Origin: Norana najaformis
Taxonomy: Eukaryota > Annelida > Clitellata > Crassiclitellata > Hormogastridae
Length of the DNA: 64,000 bases
Direction: 5' to 3'
Assembly: GCA_964023275.1 (NCBI GenBank)
Contig: OZ029916.1
Coordinates: 41,507,896 to 41,571,895, forward strand
Shown here: positions 44,111 to 56,690 of the stretch, piece after piece
Layout: each line of letters begins with the position of its first letter
How positions within the stretch are numbered: position 1 is the first letter of the stretch
The notes under the pieces: model-generated
Database searches by the model: none
Told to the model about the DNA's origin: nothing
The model's input: only the letters and a program-made list of their open reading frames with translations
Position numbers and translations under genes: made by a program

Positions 44111-45186
44111 ACACGTAAATGACTTCATGAATGGAGTGAATTTCTGGCAAATGCTAGGTCCATTATATTGCTTTAACAATAGCTATCTCGGACGATGTAT
44201 CCAGAGCAAGGAATGAAGTGGGCTGAAGGTCTCTAGGGAAAAGGATGCCCAATGAATGGGCTAAACTGATTGGGAAAAGGCTTCTTCAGCTGATGATAGC
44301 CTTAACAAATGATGAAGGTAAAAATGGTAGAAAGGTAACGGTAACAGAACTGTTTATACCTTTGAGAGTCTCTTAAAGGAAGACAACATAAATCATTTAA
44401 CTTAACGCCAAGTATATCAGTCAATTAATAGAGTCTTAATCAACAACGGCCCTCAGTGGCATAGTCCTGGAGAAATAGGAAATTCGGCTGAAGCGCAAGC
44501 ATGACCACAGTAATCCAACAACCAGAAACAACCTTTCCTTACATGAAACAGTATGAGAACAGTGTCAACAGTAAATAATGCACTGGTTTCGAACCCCGAA
44601 CTCAGAGTGAAAGGCCAAGGAACTCAGTCTACCACTATTTCAGCCACTCCATTACCACCAAAACAGGCAATGGCTCGCTTCAGTCGATTTCATCCATCAC
44701 TATATGTTCACTCAACCGTTATAAATTCAGTCATGCGTATCACGTCTGCTAATATACAGGCCCGCGCGGGCACGTTCTTTGAGAAGATGCACAGAACCGC
44801 GCTTCGGGCAACAGTTGCTTGATAGCTCCAACACCTTGTTTATTATGATGCTGCATTGTGGCGTACTGTGTTGTCTTTTCGACGATAGTTTATTGTATTA
44901 TACTGATTAAATTGCATTATAAGGCATACTAATGTATTGTTTAATTGTAAATTGTTACGTGATTCATAGTATTGTATTAAATTGCAGTGTACTGGATTTT
45001 ACTATATTCCATTGTTTTTCATGGGTTGTATTAAGTGTATTATAGTTCCTTGCATTGTGAATGTATGTATGTACATATGTATGTATGTATCCAAGGACTT
45101 GTATAGCGCTTTTTAAGAAACTCACAAAGGCCTACAGCAGGGCTATCTACAAGTTCCCAAAAGGTACGTATTAAGACTGGTCGAGA
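44111..45186. other. Unassigned stretch
   Basis: No gene supported. A GTAT run followed by GGACTTGTATAGCGCTTTTT at 45060-45115 is another element end of the TATAGCGC type. Confidence 0.45.
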
Positions 45187-45738
45187 ATGTTTCCAGAGCC
45201 GTTAAGGGAGCAAAAGTTCGAATTTTGGGGGCAAACTGTTCCAGAGAGACGGTCCCACACAGGAAGAGCACGATGTGCCCATGCCGTCATCCGGAAGTGC
45301 GGAACTATAAGCTGTCCATGTGCACCCGATCGCAGTTTTTTGTCGACAAGGCTGGTCAAGATATGCCTCCTATGCGCGAATTTCGCACATACCAGGTATA
45401 TCGATTCTTTAGCGCATTCATTTTGTATTATGCTTGTAAATCTATCTGCACGAGCGCCTTCATGCGTTATTGTTACAGTATACAATAAAAATATCTCGGA
45501 CAACAATCACGTTGTTTCATTGTTTTATTGCTTCATAAATTGCGCAGTTGGGATGACATCTTTCACTACCCTCCTATTTTTTCGTTATTTTCGCCGTTCT
45601 CATAAAAATAGAAAAGAGTTTTATTACCCATGGGACAATTGCCAAAACAATTTTAATTGCACCATGATTAGTATTCCTCGTTCACGCGACAATCAGGGCG
45701 CTATAAAAGTGTCCGATAGCGTAATAAATTACACTTAA
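45187..45738 (+). other. Long ORF of unknown status (183 residues)
   Basis: Open from ATG to TAA without low complexity, but with no recognised domain, no clear promoter, and a 111-residue ORF on the opposite strand over the same bases. A block with ATTCTTTAGCGCATT at about 45400 recurs at about 45775, suggesting repeat-derived sequence. Confidence 0.2.
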
Positions 45739-46074
45739 TGCAGGCGCCAATTTCGCAGATAGCAGGCTTATCAATTCTTTAGCGCATTTTGGTTATGAAA
45801 GCAGATATTAATTTCGCGGAAGTAAAACCGTCTTTAGATGGACGTTATTTATTGTTAATCGATGCGAGATGTTCAGAAAGGAGCATTTTGTAGAACATTG
45901 CAGACATTGAGCAGTGAGTGAATGGCTGTCATCCGAATACTGGCTTCGATTGCCTTCTCGTTTCTAGTGGCTCCAGATCCTGACGTTTCTAGTTCTTTAA
46001 CAATACATTTTTGTACTATTATTCGAAGCTTTTTTTGAGTTGTTTCCACCTGTCATCATCATCATCATCATCCC

Positions 46075-46195
46075 CATTCAAACGGGAAGCGGCGGTGAAG
46101 GATCTCACCGGATAAATTCAGTGAAAAATGACCAGGGTCGAGGCCATATAGTCGATACATGAAACCGTTTACACTTACATTTTACATTTACATCA
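46075..46195 (+). mobile_element. SINE-1 3' part
   Basis: Contains CAAACGGGAAGCGGCGGTGA, TCACCGGATAAATTCAGTGA, CAGGGTCGAGGCCATA and an ACATTT tail, the SINE-1 body and 3' end. Flanked by (CAT)n runs. Confidence 0.7.
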
Positions 46196-46258
46196 CTATC
46201 ATCACCATCACCATCATCATCATCGCTGCACAATCCATCGATTCCTCTGTCACTTGGC

Positions 46259-46340
46259 CTGCCAGAGTGGCGTTTTATATTGCAGACGGTCACCCATCCA
46301 AGTATTAACCGGACTTAATTTGTCTCATGTATACTGCGCC
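46259..46340 (-). pseudogene. 5S-rRNA-derived fragment
   Basis: Minus strand reads GTTAATACTTGGATGGGTGA and CCGTCTG, a close match to the 3' half of 5S rRNA. The 5' part is diverged. Confidence 0.7.
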
Positions 46341-46900
46341 TGCCAAAGTTGGATCAATGACAAAGCCTAGCGACCGTCGATTGAGATGGATGTGTTCCTG
46401 AAGCTGAGGAGTTAATCGGCTTAAGCGTAAATGACACACTCTTAAAAAAGAAATACAGGCACTCATTCGACATTAAATGTCTAGCATTAAAGCACAGCAC
46501 CTGCCTCCTATAGCCAAACATTAATGTGGCCTTTAGAAGTCATTTAGGTTAGACGTTAGGCTACACTGAAAGTGCTTTGACATCAGGCAGTTGATGTTTT
46601 AGTTACACAATGTCTGCTCCTAGCAGGCATTACTTTTCAGAGCACGATCCAACAACCAGACAACCTGTTCTTGTGTACCACACATGGCTTGATAATTTCT
46701 CGTGACTCGCCGGTGTTCGAACCCCAGACCCATCACCTGCGGATAAAACAGAAACGGCCTCTTGTGATCGTCATCCAAGAGGTTTCGTCTTCCTTCTGAG
46801 TCGAGACTCAGAGTCGCCTTGACTGCGTATACCTTGGCCTCTTCCAATCAGGCTGCTCAACCCAATCATTCCGTCAGATTCCACGTTATGCTGCATTTGT

Positions 46901-47156
46901 GCATGACTCCATTGCTTGCACGCAATGCAATGAATCCTTTCACCCATCCTAAGTTTTCCGTTTTGCATGACTCCATTGCTTATACGCAATGCAAGAAATG
47001 CTTGCACCGACCCTAAGTATTCCGTTTTGCATGACTCCATTGCCTATACGCAATGCAAGAAATGCTTTAACCGATCCTAAGCATTCCGTTTTGCATGGCT
47101 CTATTGCTTATACGCAATGCCAGAAATCCTTTCACCGACCCTAAGCACTCCGGGTT
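46901..47156. repeat. Four 64-bp tandem units, each with a hairpin
   Basis: Units start at 46901, 46965, 47029 and 47093. Each carries an ATTGC / GCAAT pair separated by a 6-nt loop (TTGCAC, TTATAC, CTATAC, TTATAC), followed by a CACCGACCCTAAG-like block and TTCCGTTTTGCATG. Confidence 0.9.
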
Positions 47157-47760
47157 TTGCCCGTTTCTTTCTTTCTTCATCGACTAGCGACAGCATTCAG
47201 AAACGACATTCGGCGTTCTTTCTACTTGATACTGGCTAACGCTGAGGGATTCATTGACGGTCCTAACGTTAAGACCCATTGTGCTTACCCTGAAATTGAC
47301 TTTCTTCTTTAAACAGTCTTTATCTGCATATACGTATCCTGTTGTATTTATCATTGTTCGCAAACACTTTCAAACTGTTTTAAGACGTACTTGTTTAGCT
47401 CAGTTAGATAGACATGCATGCAGAGTTTTTGAGAGCGATATTTCATACATACAATAAATACATAAATACATACATACCGTACATACATACATACAGTACA
47501 TACATCTATACATACATTCATACAAACATTCATTTATGCATATATATGTATACATATGCATAATCAGTCACACACTACATGTCTTTAGCAAAGTCGTGGG
47601 AACCAGCTTAACGAAGGCGCTTAATAAATATCGGTAAGGTAAACTGGGTTAAGGTCCTTTATGGGTCAAATGCCAAAGGTTATGCAGACGGACATGTCTG
47701 CAGGCTATAGTGGTTGATTATGTTCGGTACTTTGATTTAGCTGATACGATTCCGGTAGGT

Positions 47761-47837
47761 GCAGTGAAGTTAAGCAAAATCAAGCAAGGTTAGTACTTTG
47801 ATGGGTGACCGTCCGTGGAATCCCATGCCACTTGGCG
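47761..47837 (+). pseudogene. 5S-rRNA-derived fragment
   Basis: GCAGTGAAGTTAAGCAAAAT, then GGTTAGTACTTTGATGGGTG and ACCGTCC follow the order of 5S rRNA. It is nearly the same variant as at 31404. Confidence 0.7.
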
Positions 47838-47854
47838 ATTTTCAAGCCCTCCAT

Positions 47855-48320
47855 CTTTTGTCTTGTCTAGTCTTGTCTTCAACCGTCTTCAAGCGGAGGA
47901 TTGGCTGCATCACGGAAATTTTCTGCCATCTGCTTCTGTCTCTTGTAATAATTGGCCGAAAGATAATAATTCAGTCCACGACTTGACGTTGTCTATCCAT
48001 GTCATCTTGAGTCTTCCCCGATTTCAGGATCCAGGAATTGTGCCTTGGATGATCTCTATATCTAGGCAGTCTTCACTCTTTCGTAGCACTTGCCCTAAGC
48101 ATGAAAGCTTCCTCTTTTTGACTAATCCGAGCAGACTTCTCTCTTAACCCCATGCAGTCTCTAAAACCCTCTAATTTGTCTTCTTGTCAGTTCACGGCAC
48201 TCTAAGAATCTGCCGCAGACACTTCATTTAAAATGCGTTGATTCTTGCCTCTTCATCTTTCTTTATGGTCCAGCTCTCTCAGCCATATTGTGCCACTGGC
48301 TATACCTGAGCTTTCAGAAG
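47855..48320 (-). mobile_element. LINE-F reverse-transcriptase C-terminal relic
   Basis: Minus-strand frames, with several stops and shifts, give DEEARINAF, MKCLRQILRVP, then QGTIPG-like and MTWIDNVKSW-like text and SRWQKISV, the usual C-terminal region of another non-LTR reverse-transcriptase family. Dead copy. Confidence 0.65.
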
Positions 48321-49254
48321 TCGTATCTTTTGCAAGCAATATGCCGTGAATTTTCCATATATTATTTAACGCTGCCCCACACTTTGTCCTTTTGGCAGCC
48401 TTGAGCGAATCTGTTTACTTCCTCCTCATCATCATCTCCTTCATCATCGTCTGCAAATAGGTACCAAAGCAAGTTGGGACTTTAAAAAGGATCCTTTCGT
48501 CTGATTAGTGTAGTCGAAGTGAGTAAACAAGTCTACTACTTTAATCATTTTTAGTGTTGACACTGAAGCTGTGTCCACTAAAAGAACGATCGACGTGTGT
48601 TTTGGTTAACCAGGACAGAAATATATTCCAAGATTTATATTCCAGTAGCGCATCATATCTAACTCGACTATAAATTGGGTACACTGACCGTACTTTGTCG
48701 GCGGCAAGGTCAAACGGCGACTGAGGAGAATGGCTACCCACCTTCATATGCCGAGACAAAGTATATGAAGTCGATAACGTCTCATGCCCATCGCTGCCTT
48801 AAGGGACTGCTCTTCTCTGCTTAAACTCTAAGGTCCTATGTTGGCGTTTGGTATTTACTTTTTTATTATATTTTTATATATTTTGTAACTTTTATATTTT
48901 ACTGTTATATATATATATATTGTTATAGTATATAGTAATAGTCATCGTATATGTGCACAATTCATAAGGCGCTTCAAGAAAACTTCTGAAAGGTGCTACC
49001 GCTCTGACGACACAAAATCCGGCAGAAAAACTGAGTCCAGGAACCTGGCTTTTGCGGACTGATGACATGTCGCCAGTGACTAAGCTGGCCTCCGTGATGC
49101 AGGTTTTGTGTGGGCTGAGAAAATCTGAGATTTACATTAAGTTTACATTACAACACCGTGCACGATCGAGTAGAATGGTCTTCAGCCGCTGGCTAAATAA
49201 AAGCAAGAAGCTCATGTGGCAGATGGCGTGGCAGCCTGTGCCAGATAGCCTTGT

Positions 49255-49316
49255 TAATAATATTAATAATAATACTGATAATAATAATAATAATAATAAT
49301 AAAAGTAATCTTAGTT

Positions 49317-49390
<74 letters not shown>

Positions 49391-49480
49391 CGCTATTGGT
49401 TCTGCGTTATTATTATTATTATTGTTAATATTATTATACGTTGTATAATAATATTTGTAATAATAATAATAATAATAAGA
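49255..49480. repeat. AAT runs facing a long ATT run
   Basis: AAT units at 49257-49300, ATT at about 49318-49388, mixed runs and AAT again to 49478, ending directly at ACAATTTATATAGCGCCGTA. Confidence 0.95.
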
Positions 49481-49584
49481 CAATTTATATAGCGCCGTAG
49501 CACAGTCGAGGTCGAAGAAAAGGGCGCTGTATATTAGTTGAAAAATCAACTACAGTCATAAGATATCTTAAAAGGATGTGTCTA

Positions 49585-49672
49585 TTGCCTACGATTCCTC
49601 GCTTAGCCGATGGACACATGGCGTGTTAACAAATGTCTTACTTACTTACTTACAAATGTCTTACTCGAGTCG
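49585..49672 (+). mobile_element. Repeat-T copy
   Basis: CCTACGATTCCTCGCTTAGC, then CGATGGACACATGG, GTGTTAACAAATGT and the CTTA tail, as at 27958 and 30317. Confidence 0.75.
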
Positions 49673-50059
49673 TGACTTGAATGTGTCCAGGGATGGGGTA
49701 TTCGTCACATGGTCAGGAAAAGTCGGGCCTTGCATAACTACCTATAAGCTATTCAGCGAAACTCTTAGTCGGCCTTCATCTGCGGCAGCCTTGCGTCCGT
49801 TCGTCCACTGATCGGCATTTGATGCATCGCTGACTGCTTCAAGCGAACTATGAGACGTACTTCCGCAGTCCATAGTTTGATTGGTAGCATGCGATTTACG
49901 TCAGTAGCAGGTGGTTGTGATTTATACCAACCACCTGCATTGGTTCTCCCTCCCAGTTCAATGAATCCGCTATGAAAAATGTGCAGGAGCGAAAATGTTA
50001 ATCGGACGCATGCTTTATTCCGAGGTTCCATAATTCTGTTCAACAGCATATACAGTATT

Positions 50060-50450
50060 AGTCGAATGTTGTCTATCTCTCTTTTTATGTCGCTCTTTCT
50101 GTTTTTGTCTCTTATCTATCTTCTCTCTCCGTTTTTCTGGCTCGCTGTCTCTCAATCTCTGTGTGATTATGTCTGTCTCTCTGTCTGTCTCTCTGTCTTT
50201 CTGTTCAGCTCTCTCTTTCTGTCTCTCTCATTGTCTCTCCATTCGATTTATGTACAACTCTTTGTCTCGATCTTTCTGTTTCTCTGTCGTTCTCTCTGTC
50301 TCTGTCTTTTTATCTCTCTGTCTTTCTCTTTGTCTCTGTCCTTCTGTGTATCTCTCTGTCTTTCTCTTTGTCTCTGTCTTTCTGTCTCTTCTTCTTTGTT
50401 CTTCTCTTTGTCTCTCTTTCTGTATCTCTCTGTCTGATCGTCTAATACTT
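50060..50450. repeat. CT-rich pyrimidine block
   Basis: Degenerate TCTCTGTCTTTCT-type repeats. Ser/Leu ORFs here were ignored. Confidence 0.9.
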
Positions 50451-50659
50451 GATGCTTGTGTGATTGTCTTTCTGTGCTTGTTTTCGTCTTCCTTTCTCCT
50501 ATGACCTTTCAACATTCTGTTCTCATTCTTGCAACACGTCTTGCTATGGCTGTCTTCCTTCTGTTCTCCATCGGTTCATTACATTCAAGTCTTACCGTTA
50601 GAGTGATAATTAATCTCCCTCCAGAGAGACTGAAATCTGATTCTTATATCAAAAAGTAG

Positions 50660-51650
50660 ACTCCTACTACAGACCAACACGCACGCCGCTGCAGAGAAAC
50701 AGATGAAACAAATGCACCACACAGCGCGTCTGTAATTGGACCTAACAGAAAACTGGGCGCTATATAAATCATTCATACCAGAACTGTGCATATTGTGATT
50801 CCGTTCCTTGCTATCTAATATGTCGCTTCCATAGAAAACGTACATGAATAACTTATGATCCATTGTTCAAGTTTGTCGCCATTTTTCATTTCGCTATACC
50901 TTCTGGCACATAACGATTGATAACAATAAAGTTATATTACGACGCTATTTGGAATCTAAATATCAATGTTATAAATAATTGTCAGGATTTAACCAAAAAG
51001 TTAATAAAAAATTCAGCAAAATATCCTGGGAAATCAGGAAAACTTCAGATGGGGAAGCACTGAAAACGATGAGTAAAATGTCCGATATTATTGGAGGAAT
51101 GGACTGACATCCAGACAACTTTATACTCCCATCAATTTCTTTGTCTCCAATAAAAACTTCTCAGAAGTTTCAAGATAAACGCTGGATGCCTGTACCATTA
51201 CAGACAAGCGTCTTAATGGTTCTGAAGTGAACTATCTCAGGTAACACGCTAGCGCGAGTAAATATGAACTCCTCACAAGCCTAAATGTAAAGGTAATACA
51301 CCTGTTTACACGACTCTACAGAAATCCTCAAAAGCATAGAGGTAAAGGTATCACACTTGTTTATGTGCTACAGAAATGTACCGGGCCTGGCCTGATGTTC
51401 ATCTCTAATATGGAGGCGATATATACATGTAGAGCTTTTGGCGCTACTCTTAGTCGGATCCTGTCTTCTTGTCGTTGCGTGTGGAGCAATGTCATTAGAA
51501 TCGTAATGTTGACATAAAATACCTGGGCGTCTGAAGTCGACTGATGGTTATGGCACCGGCTTCCCTTCTTAAGACGCTGTTTCTAACCCGTTCGGCTTAG
51601 GTCTGATGACACGATAGTCCATACGGGTTAGCTTAATCAAGTCTAGTACT
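50660..51650. other. Unassigned stretch
   Basis: No gene or recognised repeat could be supported. Confidence 0.45.
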
Positions 51651-51654
51651 CCTT

Positions 51655-51975
<321 letters not shown>

Positions 51976-52122
51976 GGTGATGGTGGTAATCGTAATATTA
52001 TTATACCGACAATTTGTAACGTTCGCAGTTATTGTAGTAGTGTTCAGATTCTGTTGGTCATGATGAAAGTTCTCATCCAGATTGCACTGCAGAGCTAGCG
52101 ACTTTAATCTATACGACAAACT

Positions 52123-52416
52123 TTAGATTACTTTATCCATAACGATTACTGTAGCGCCAGAAGACGCGAGACTATCTTCTCTACATTCTGCCACGACCCT
52201 TCTGCCTGACGTCTGAACTCCGACTGCTTCTCGATGTACTGCCCCTTCTCTGCGCATCCTGCGAGCTATTTCTACCTGAGTCTTCTGGACTCTGGGCGCA
52301 TTCCTTCTGGGCCGGTCAGTACCCAAGACCCTAGTCTGTCTGCCCGCTGACATCAGCTTTCGTGCGTCCTTTGGTTCTCTTTCTCTGAAATCTTTTGTAT
52401 ACCTGTGGACATCCAT
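52123..52416 (-). other. Unrecognised charged ORF (97 residues)
   Basis: Minus-strand frame beginning MDVHRYTKDFREREPKDARK and rich in Arg/Glu, with no low complexity. Its last codons lie in GGCGCTACAGTAATCGTTAT, which resembles a LINE-A-type terminus, so it may be a fragment of a mobile element. No domain recognised. Confidence 0.25.
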
Positions 52417-53400
52417 CTGGCTATCACGTGGACCTCTCGTGCTTAGTTGTAAAGCCTCCTGACGTACCTGGAGATTGCTACCTGTGGATTGCTCAGCTTA
52501 CTCCAGCAGAATCTCTTTGACTAAGCTACACTCCTGCTGCATTCTATAGCTCACCTGTACTGCTACCAACAATAGCCCTTCCACACAGTGTAACTTTCGG
52601 CCCGTCCGTTTCTAAGAATCTGACCGCTGTAGCTTGAGGCTACTGGCTAGCTGTGTTGCTGCTCTGAACTAAGGTCCTAAAAATCATTCGGCTCACTGCC
52701 TATGCGTTAGCCTACTTTTCTTCAGCAACGACTACTGAGTAAGTCTGGTAATCTACTGACGACTACTACTACTTTACATACTTACAAACATACCTGAACT
52801 AGCTCGGTTATATTATTATAAACCTCACCTTCTATCTCCCTTTTCTCCACTTCTTCCGCATTTTCTCGCTCCTCTTCTTATTCAGTTTTTAAGGAGCTCG
52901 TGGTACTCGCTTAATACCTTGCATTATTTATTCAAGCTGTTCCTTCATCTTCACCAGATAAACATTTCCTTACATCGCTTCGTGGTTATGTTTCAATTCC
53001 TCGTCTAAACTTGTCCAACGTCTGTCGTCTGGCGGGAGATGCATTAGGGAACTTTTATGTTCAGGTTGAGGACCACTTGTCGCATTCTCACCCTAATGAA
53101 GTTACGACGTCGCGAGCGGGGATCGCGTGGTTAGCGAGAACTTTGGTCCGGAGCAGGCACGAATAACTACTGTTTCTTGTGCCATCGCAAAGTAAGGTAT
53201 AGGGTAATTGACCTTTTTCAACAGCAAACCTCAGACGTGTCATCCTGTGGGTTAATGGATCTATTGGCTGAAGCGAAAACGCGACACAGCGACTCAACGC
53301 GTGGAAAACAATCTTCTAAGATTACATGAAATGATAGCGTGATGGGTGGATTAGATATCTCTAGGTTAGATTAGACTGGACTAAGTGTAGGCGCAAACGT
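52417..53400. other. Unassigned stretch
   Basis: Short ORFs only (for example 53088-53297 minus), none recognisable. Confidence 0.4.
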
Positions 53401-53404
53401 TTTC

Positions 53405-53625
53405 TGTAGGGGCGTATAGACTCAACCCTGCTCATTTTCAATGAACTGATCGGGTGAGGTCCTTGGCCATCGCTGCCCGTTTGAATGGGTGATCTTGCCA
53501 TTTAAGATCCGCATGTACGGACTGTGCTAGCCCGAGATTCAAATTTTTGTAATAAGCCACTATCGGTATGTGAACCGGCATCCTCTCCACCAGAGGCGCA
53601 TTGACGAACGCTTTAACCAATGTAG
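53405..53625 (-). mobile_element. SINE-1 copy with tRNA-like head
   Basis: On the minus strand an A-box-like TTGGTTAAAGCG is followed about 35 bp later by GATGCCGGTTCACATACCGA (B-box region), then the SINE-1 body to GAGCAGGGTTGAGTC. This copy best shows the tRNA origin of SINE-1. Confidence 0.75.
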
Positions 53626-53959
53626 CTAACTAGGCGAATTAGATTAGGCTTCGGCTTAAGCACAAACACGGACTTCAAGCATCATCGCCGCCATGTCAGC
53701 CTCCCGTAGCTGCTGCTTCTCCTTCAGCGGTACAACATATCATCGTCACAGTTTGCACCGCTCCTATCTTGGGTCACAACATATGGAGTCGTGACCTCTG
53801 GGATCACGACCTCAATCATCGGACGGCTGATGAACGGATCAGACAAGAGAGGGAGATCGAGAAGCGTCGAGGAGATTACCCCACTATCGGTAACAACAGA
53901 GAATTGCCAGAGGTACAGAGAAGGTAACCCTCTTGTATAGCATTTCCTTAATGTCACTC

Positions 53960-54630
53960 AGTTACGGAATTCTGTTGACCTTTGCGTATCAGGTTCAGTA
54001 CACATTTAAGTCTTCATTCTTTTGCCAAACTGAACGAAAAATGATTTTTCCTATACATATGTAGAAATAGTTAATAATTTCAAGCTCTAGAGAGGACGAC
54101 TGGATAAGCTCTTCAAGTTTCTTCTCCTTGTGAATCATCTTCTTATTCTTGTAGGATTTGCTTTTCTTGTGAAATAATTTCTTTATTAAATTGATTTGTG
54201 TTACAATTCATTAATATTTGTTGTTTCTTTGCTTGTCTGATTTGTGTAAATACTGCAATATTTAACTATGTTTTGTATTCTTCTTGAACGCATTAAAATT
54301 AAATGAAGGAAGAAGTTCGAGTCTAAGACTTAACAGCTTATTCTGTTTTGGCCGTAACAGCTCGTAACCGTTTTGTTCTGTTGCTTGTTATAGGTAGCTA
54401 GTATTTTTCCAGTTTTAATTAATCGCCATCAAAACTCTGCTTGTGTCTGTGAATTGAATCGATTTGAGAGATGCCTTGAAGATGTCTTCTGCTGAAAAAA
54501 TGAAGCGAATAATCGAAGAAGCCGCAGAAAGTTTGCTAACTGATTGATGGCTTCTTATCCAAGAGCCCCCGACGGATGACGACTGACCAGGCGTAAGAAC
54601 CCGATCATCCCCTCTGAAGGACACAAAAAC
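53960..54630. other. Unassigned AT-rich stretch
   Basis: No gene or repeat family recognised. Confidence 0.4.
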
Positions 54631-54635
54631 ATGGT

Positions 54636-55045
54636 TGGGAGGAGTGAAGCGAGGGAGGAAGGAAGGGAACGAGAGAGGGAAGCAAGGAAGGAAGGACAGT
54701 AGGGAGGTATTATTAGGAAAACTATGGAACACAGTACAACTACACGGGGTGGAAGGAAGGAAGGAAAAAGTAAAGGAAGGAAAATGGCAAGAAGGAATAA
54801 AGGAAGAAGGAAGTTAAGAAGGAATGTATAAGGACGGAAGAAAAGAAAATACGGGAAAGAAGGATGAAAGAAGGTTGGAATGAAGGAAGAAAGGAAGGAA
54901 GAAAGAAAGGATGTGTATATGTAGGAACGAAGGAAAAGAAGAAGGCAGGGAGAAAAGAAAGAAGAAACACGCAATGTGAGAAGTGAGGAAAGCATACAAG
55001 GAGGAAAGGAGTGAGCGAGGGGATGGACAGCGAAAGGCAGGGATG
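54636..55045. repeat. GGAA-rich purine tract
   Basis: GGAAGGAA/AGGAAG repeats, almost purely purine on the plus strand. The long minus-strand ORFs are Phe/Ser/Leu translations of it. Confidence 0.9.
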
Positions 55046-55187
55046 AAGAGTTGACGCAGAAACAATCTTAGGCGAAAACATAAAGAAACGCCTCTATGCT
55101 GTGAACACCAATCAATCGCAGGTTCAGAAACTAGATGTAAATACACCTGAACAGATAGCTTTGTCAGGCTCGTCGGTCATCGCTATA

Positions 55188-55717
55188 GGCCAGTTGCTAT
55201 CTCCGTGTAAGGCCAATGAAAAATCTCTTTCGAAGGCCAAGTACTCCCTCTTTATAAGGCCATTCAAACCTACCTTTCAAAGGCCGCTTATCCGAACACT
55301 GGATTATCTTTCTGGAACAATCAGCAATTGAAAATGCGTGCTGGGTTATGGGTTGTTTTGGCAGTTGGAGAGATAATTAGCAGAATAAGGAGAAGGTCAA
55401 TTCACCTCGAAAAGAGAGTATTTGACCTATAAGCTTATGGTTGTATGTGTGTATGTATATATTTCATGTCTCTTGCAATTTGTGTAGGGTCTTCATAGAA
55501 TTTCTCAGAATTGTTGAAACATTTATATTAACAAATTTGATCTGATGTAGGTGGAAGACAGCACGCATTTTCAGTGGGTGATTGTTCCAGAAAGATCGTC
55601 CAATGTTCGGATAAGTGGCCTTTGAAAGACAGGTTTGAATGGTCTTATATAGAGGCAGTAGTTGGTCTTCGAAAGAGATTTTTCATTCGCCTTACACGAA
55701 GATGGCAACTGGCCTTC
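55188..55717. repeat. Foldback element (inverted repeat)
   Basis: Arms 55188-55346 and 55557-55717 are imperfect reverse complements for about 155 bp. For example GAAAAATCTCTTTCGAAG and TTTCTGGAACAATCA on the left match CTTCGAAAGAGATTTTTC and TGATTGTTCCAGAAA-like sequence on the right. No ORF. Repeats of GGCATTCGGAAGAA follow at 55757-55880. Confidence 0.8.
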
Positions 55718-55919
55718 GAAAGATAGGTTTGATTTGACTTCGAAAGAGAGGTTTAATTAGCATTCGGAAGAAAGGGTTCGTATGTATTCAGATGAAGAGT
55801 TAATTGGCATTCGGAAGAAGTGTTCATTGGCATTCAGAAGAGAGGGTTTATTTGCATTCGGAGGAAGGGTTACTTGGCATTCAGAAGAAAGGGTAGTTCC
55901 AGGAAAAGAGGATCAATTG

Positions 55920-56690
55920 ACACGATAACAGCAAGGTTAACAGAAACATAATTGGTCACTGGTCGGCCAAGAAAAAGAATTAATTGGAGGGAAGAATTAC
56001 GTTGACTTTCAAATGGCAGGACAGTAAAACTTGCTTAGAGTTTTGAATTGGCAGCAGAGATAACGGGCAAATTGGAAATAAGGAATTTTTAATTGGCAGC
56101 AGAGAAAGAGAGGGTTTATTGCAAATAGGGTACCTAAAAGGCAGTAATCGTCGTCTCTAGCATAAATATCCTCGTTAACAAAAACAAGGCTGATTCGAAC
56201 GAGGAAATTTCTTATCTTGAAACACGAAGACGAGTTCCTGTCGTCGAGTGCACGACTCGTCATCACTGGAGTCATGATGCCTTTAACGACACTAGGCACG
56301 ACGATTTCTAGCAGTTGAATAGCCTCCTCGATGATGAATAAGTTAAAGAAAGACAGGAAGAGAAAAAATCGTTCACGAAGTGAACTCGTTGAACTCACGA
56401 TGCCTTTGTCCCCACCCCTTCAGCAAAGCAGAAAAACGTTGTGCGCGCTACCCTCAAAAGTCGATGCGGCGCGCGCGCATATTAGAGGGAACATTGATAT
56501 TACATGCATTCATACACATACTCATACATATATAGATACATGCATGTGCGCATACATACATACATTCATACAGTAGTAGTTCTACAGTTTAACGACATCT
56601 TATGGCATCAAAGGCCATCGACGTCGCCCTCCTCCTTAATCCAGGCCTGGGACTGGCACTGTCCGAGAATGGTAGTGGTGGAGTTCACAT
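55920..56690. other. Unassigned stretch
   Basis: No gene supported; CATA microsatellite at 56505-56570. Confidence 0.45.

Noticed and set aside
46901-47156. CRISPR-like spaced repeats
   Set aside because: Eukaryotic context, whole 64-bp units repeat without unique spacers.
47761-47837. Functional 5S rRNA gene
   Set aside because: Diverged internal region and missing 5' third.
53088-53297. 69-residue minus ORF with protein-like composition
   Set aside because: No recognised domain, no splice context, and it lies among repeats.
53724-53957. Minus-strand ORF as missing receptor N-terminal exon
   Set aside because: No hydrophobic leader or splice donor in the correct phase could be shown, and the placement 11 kb upstream is arbitrary.
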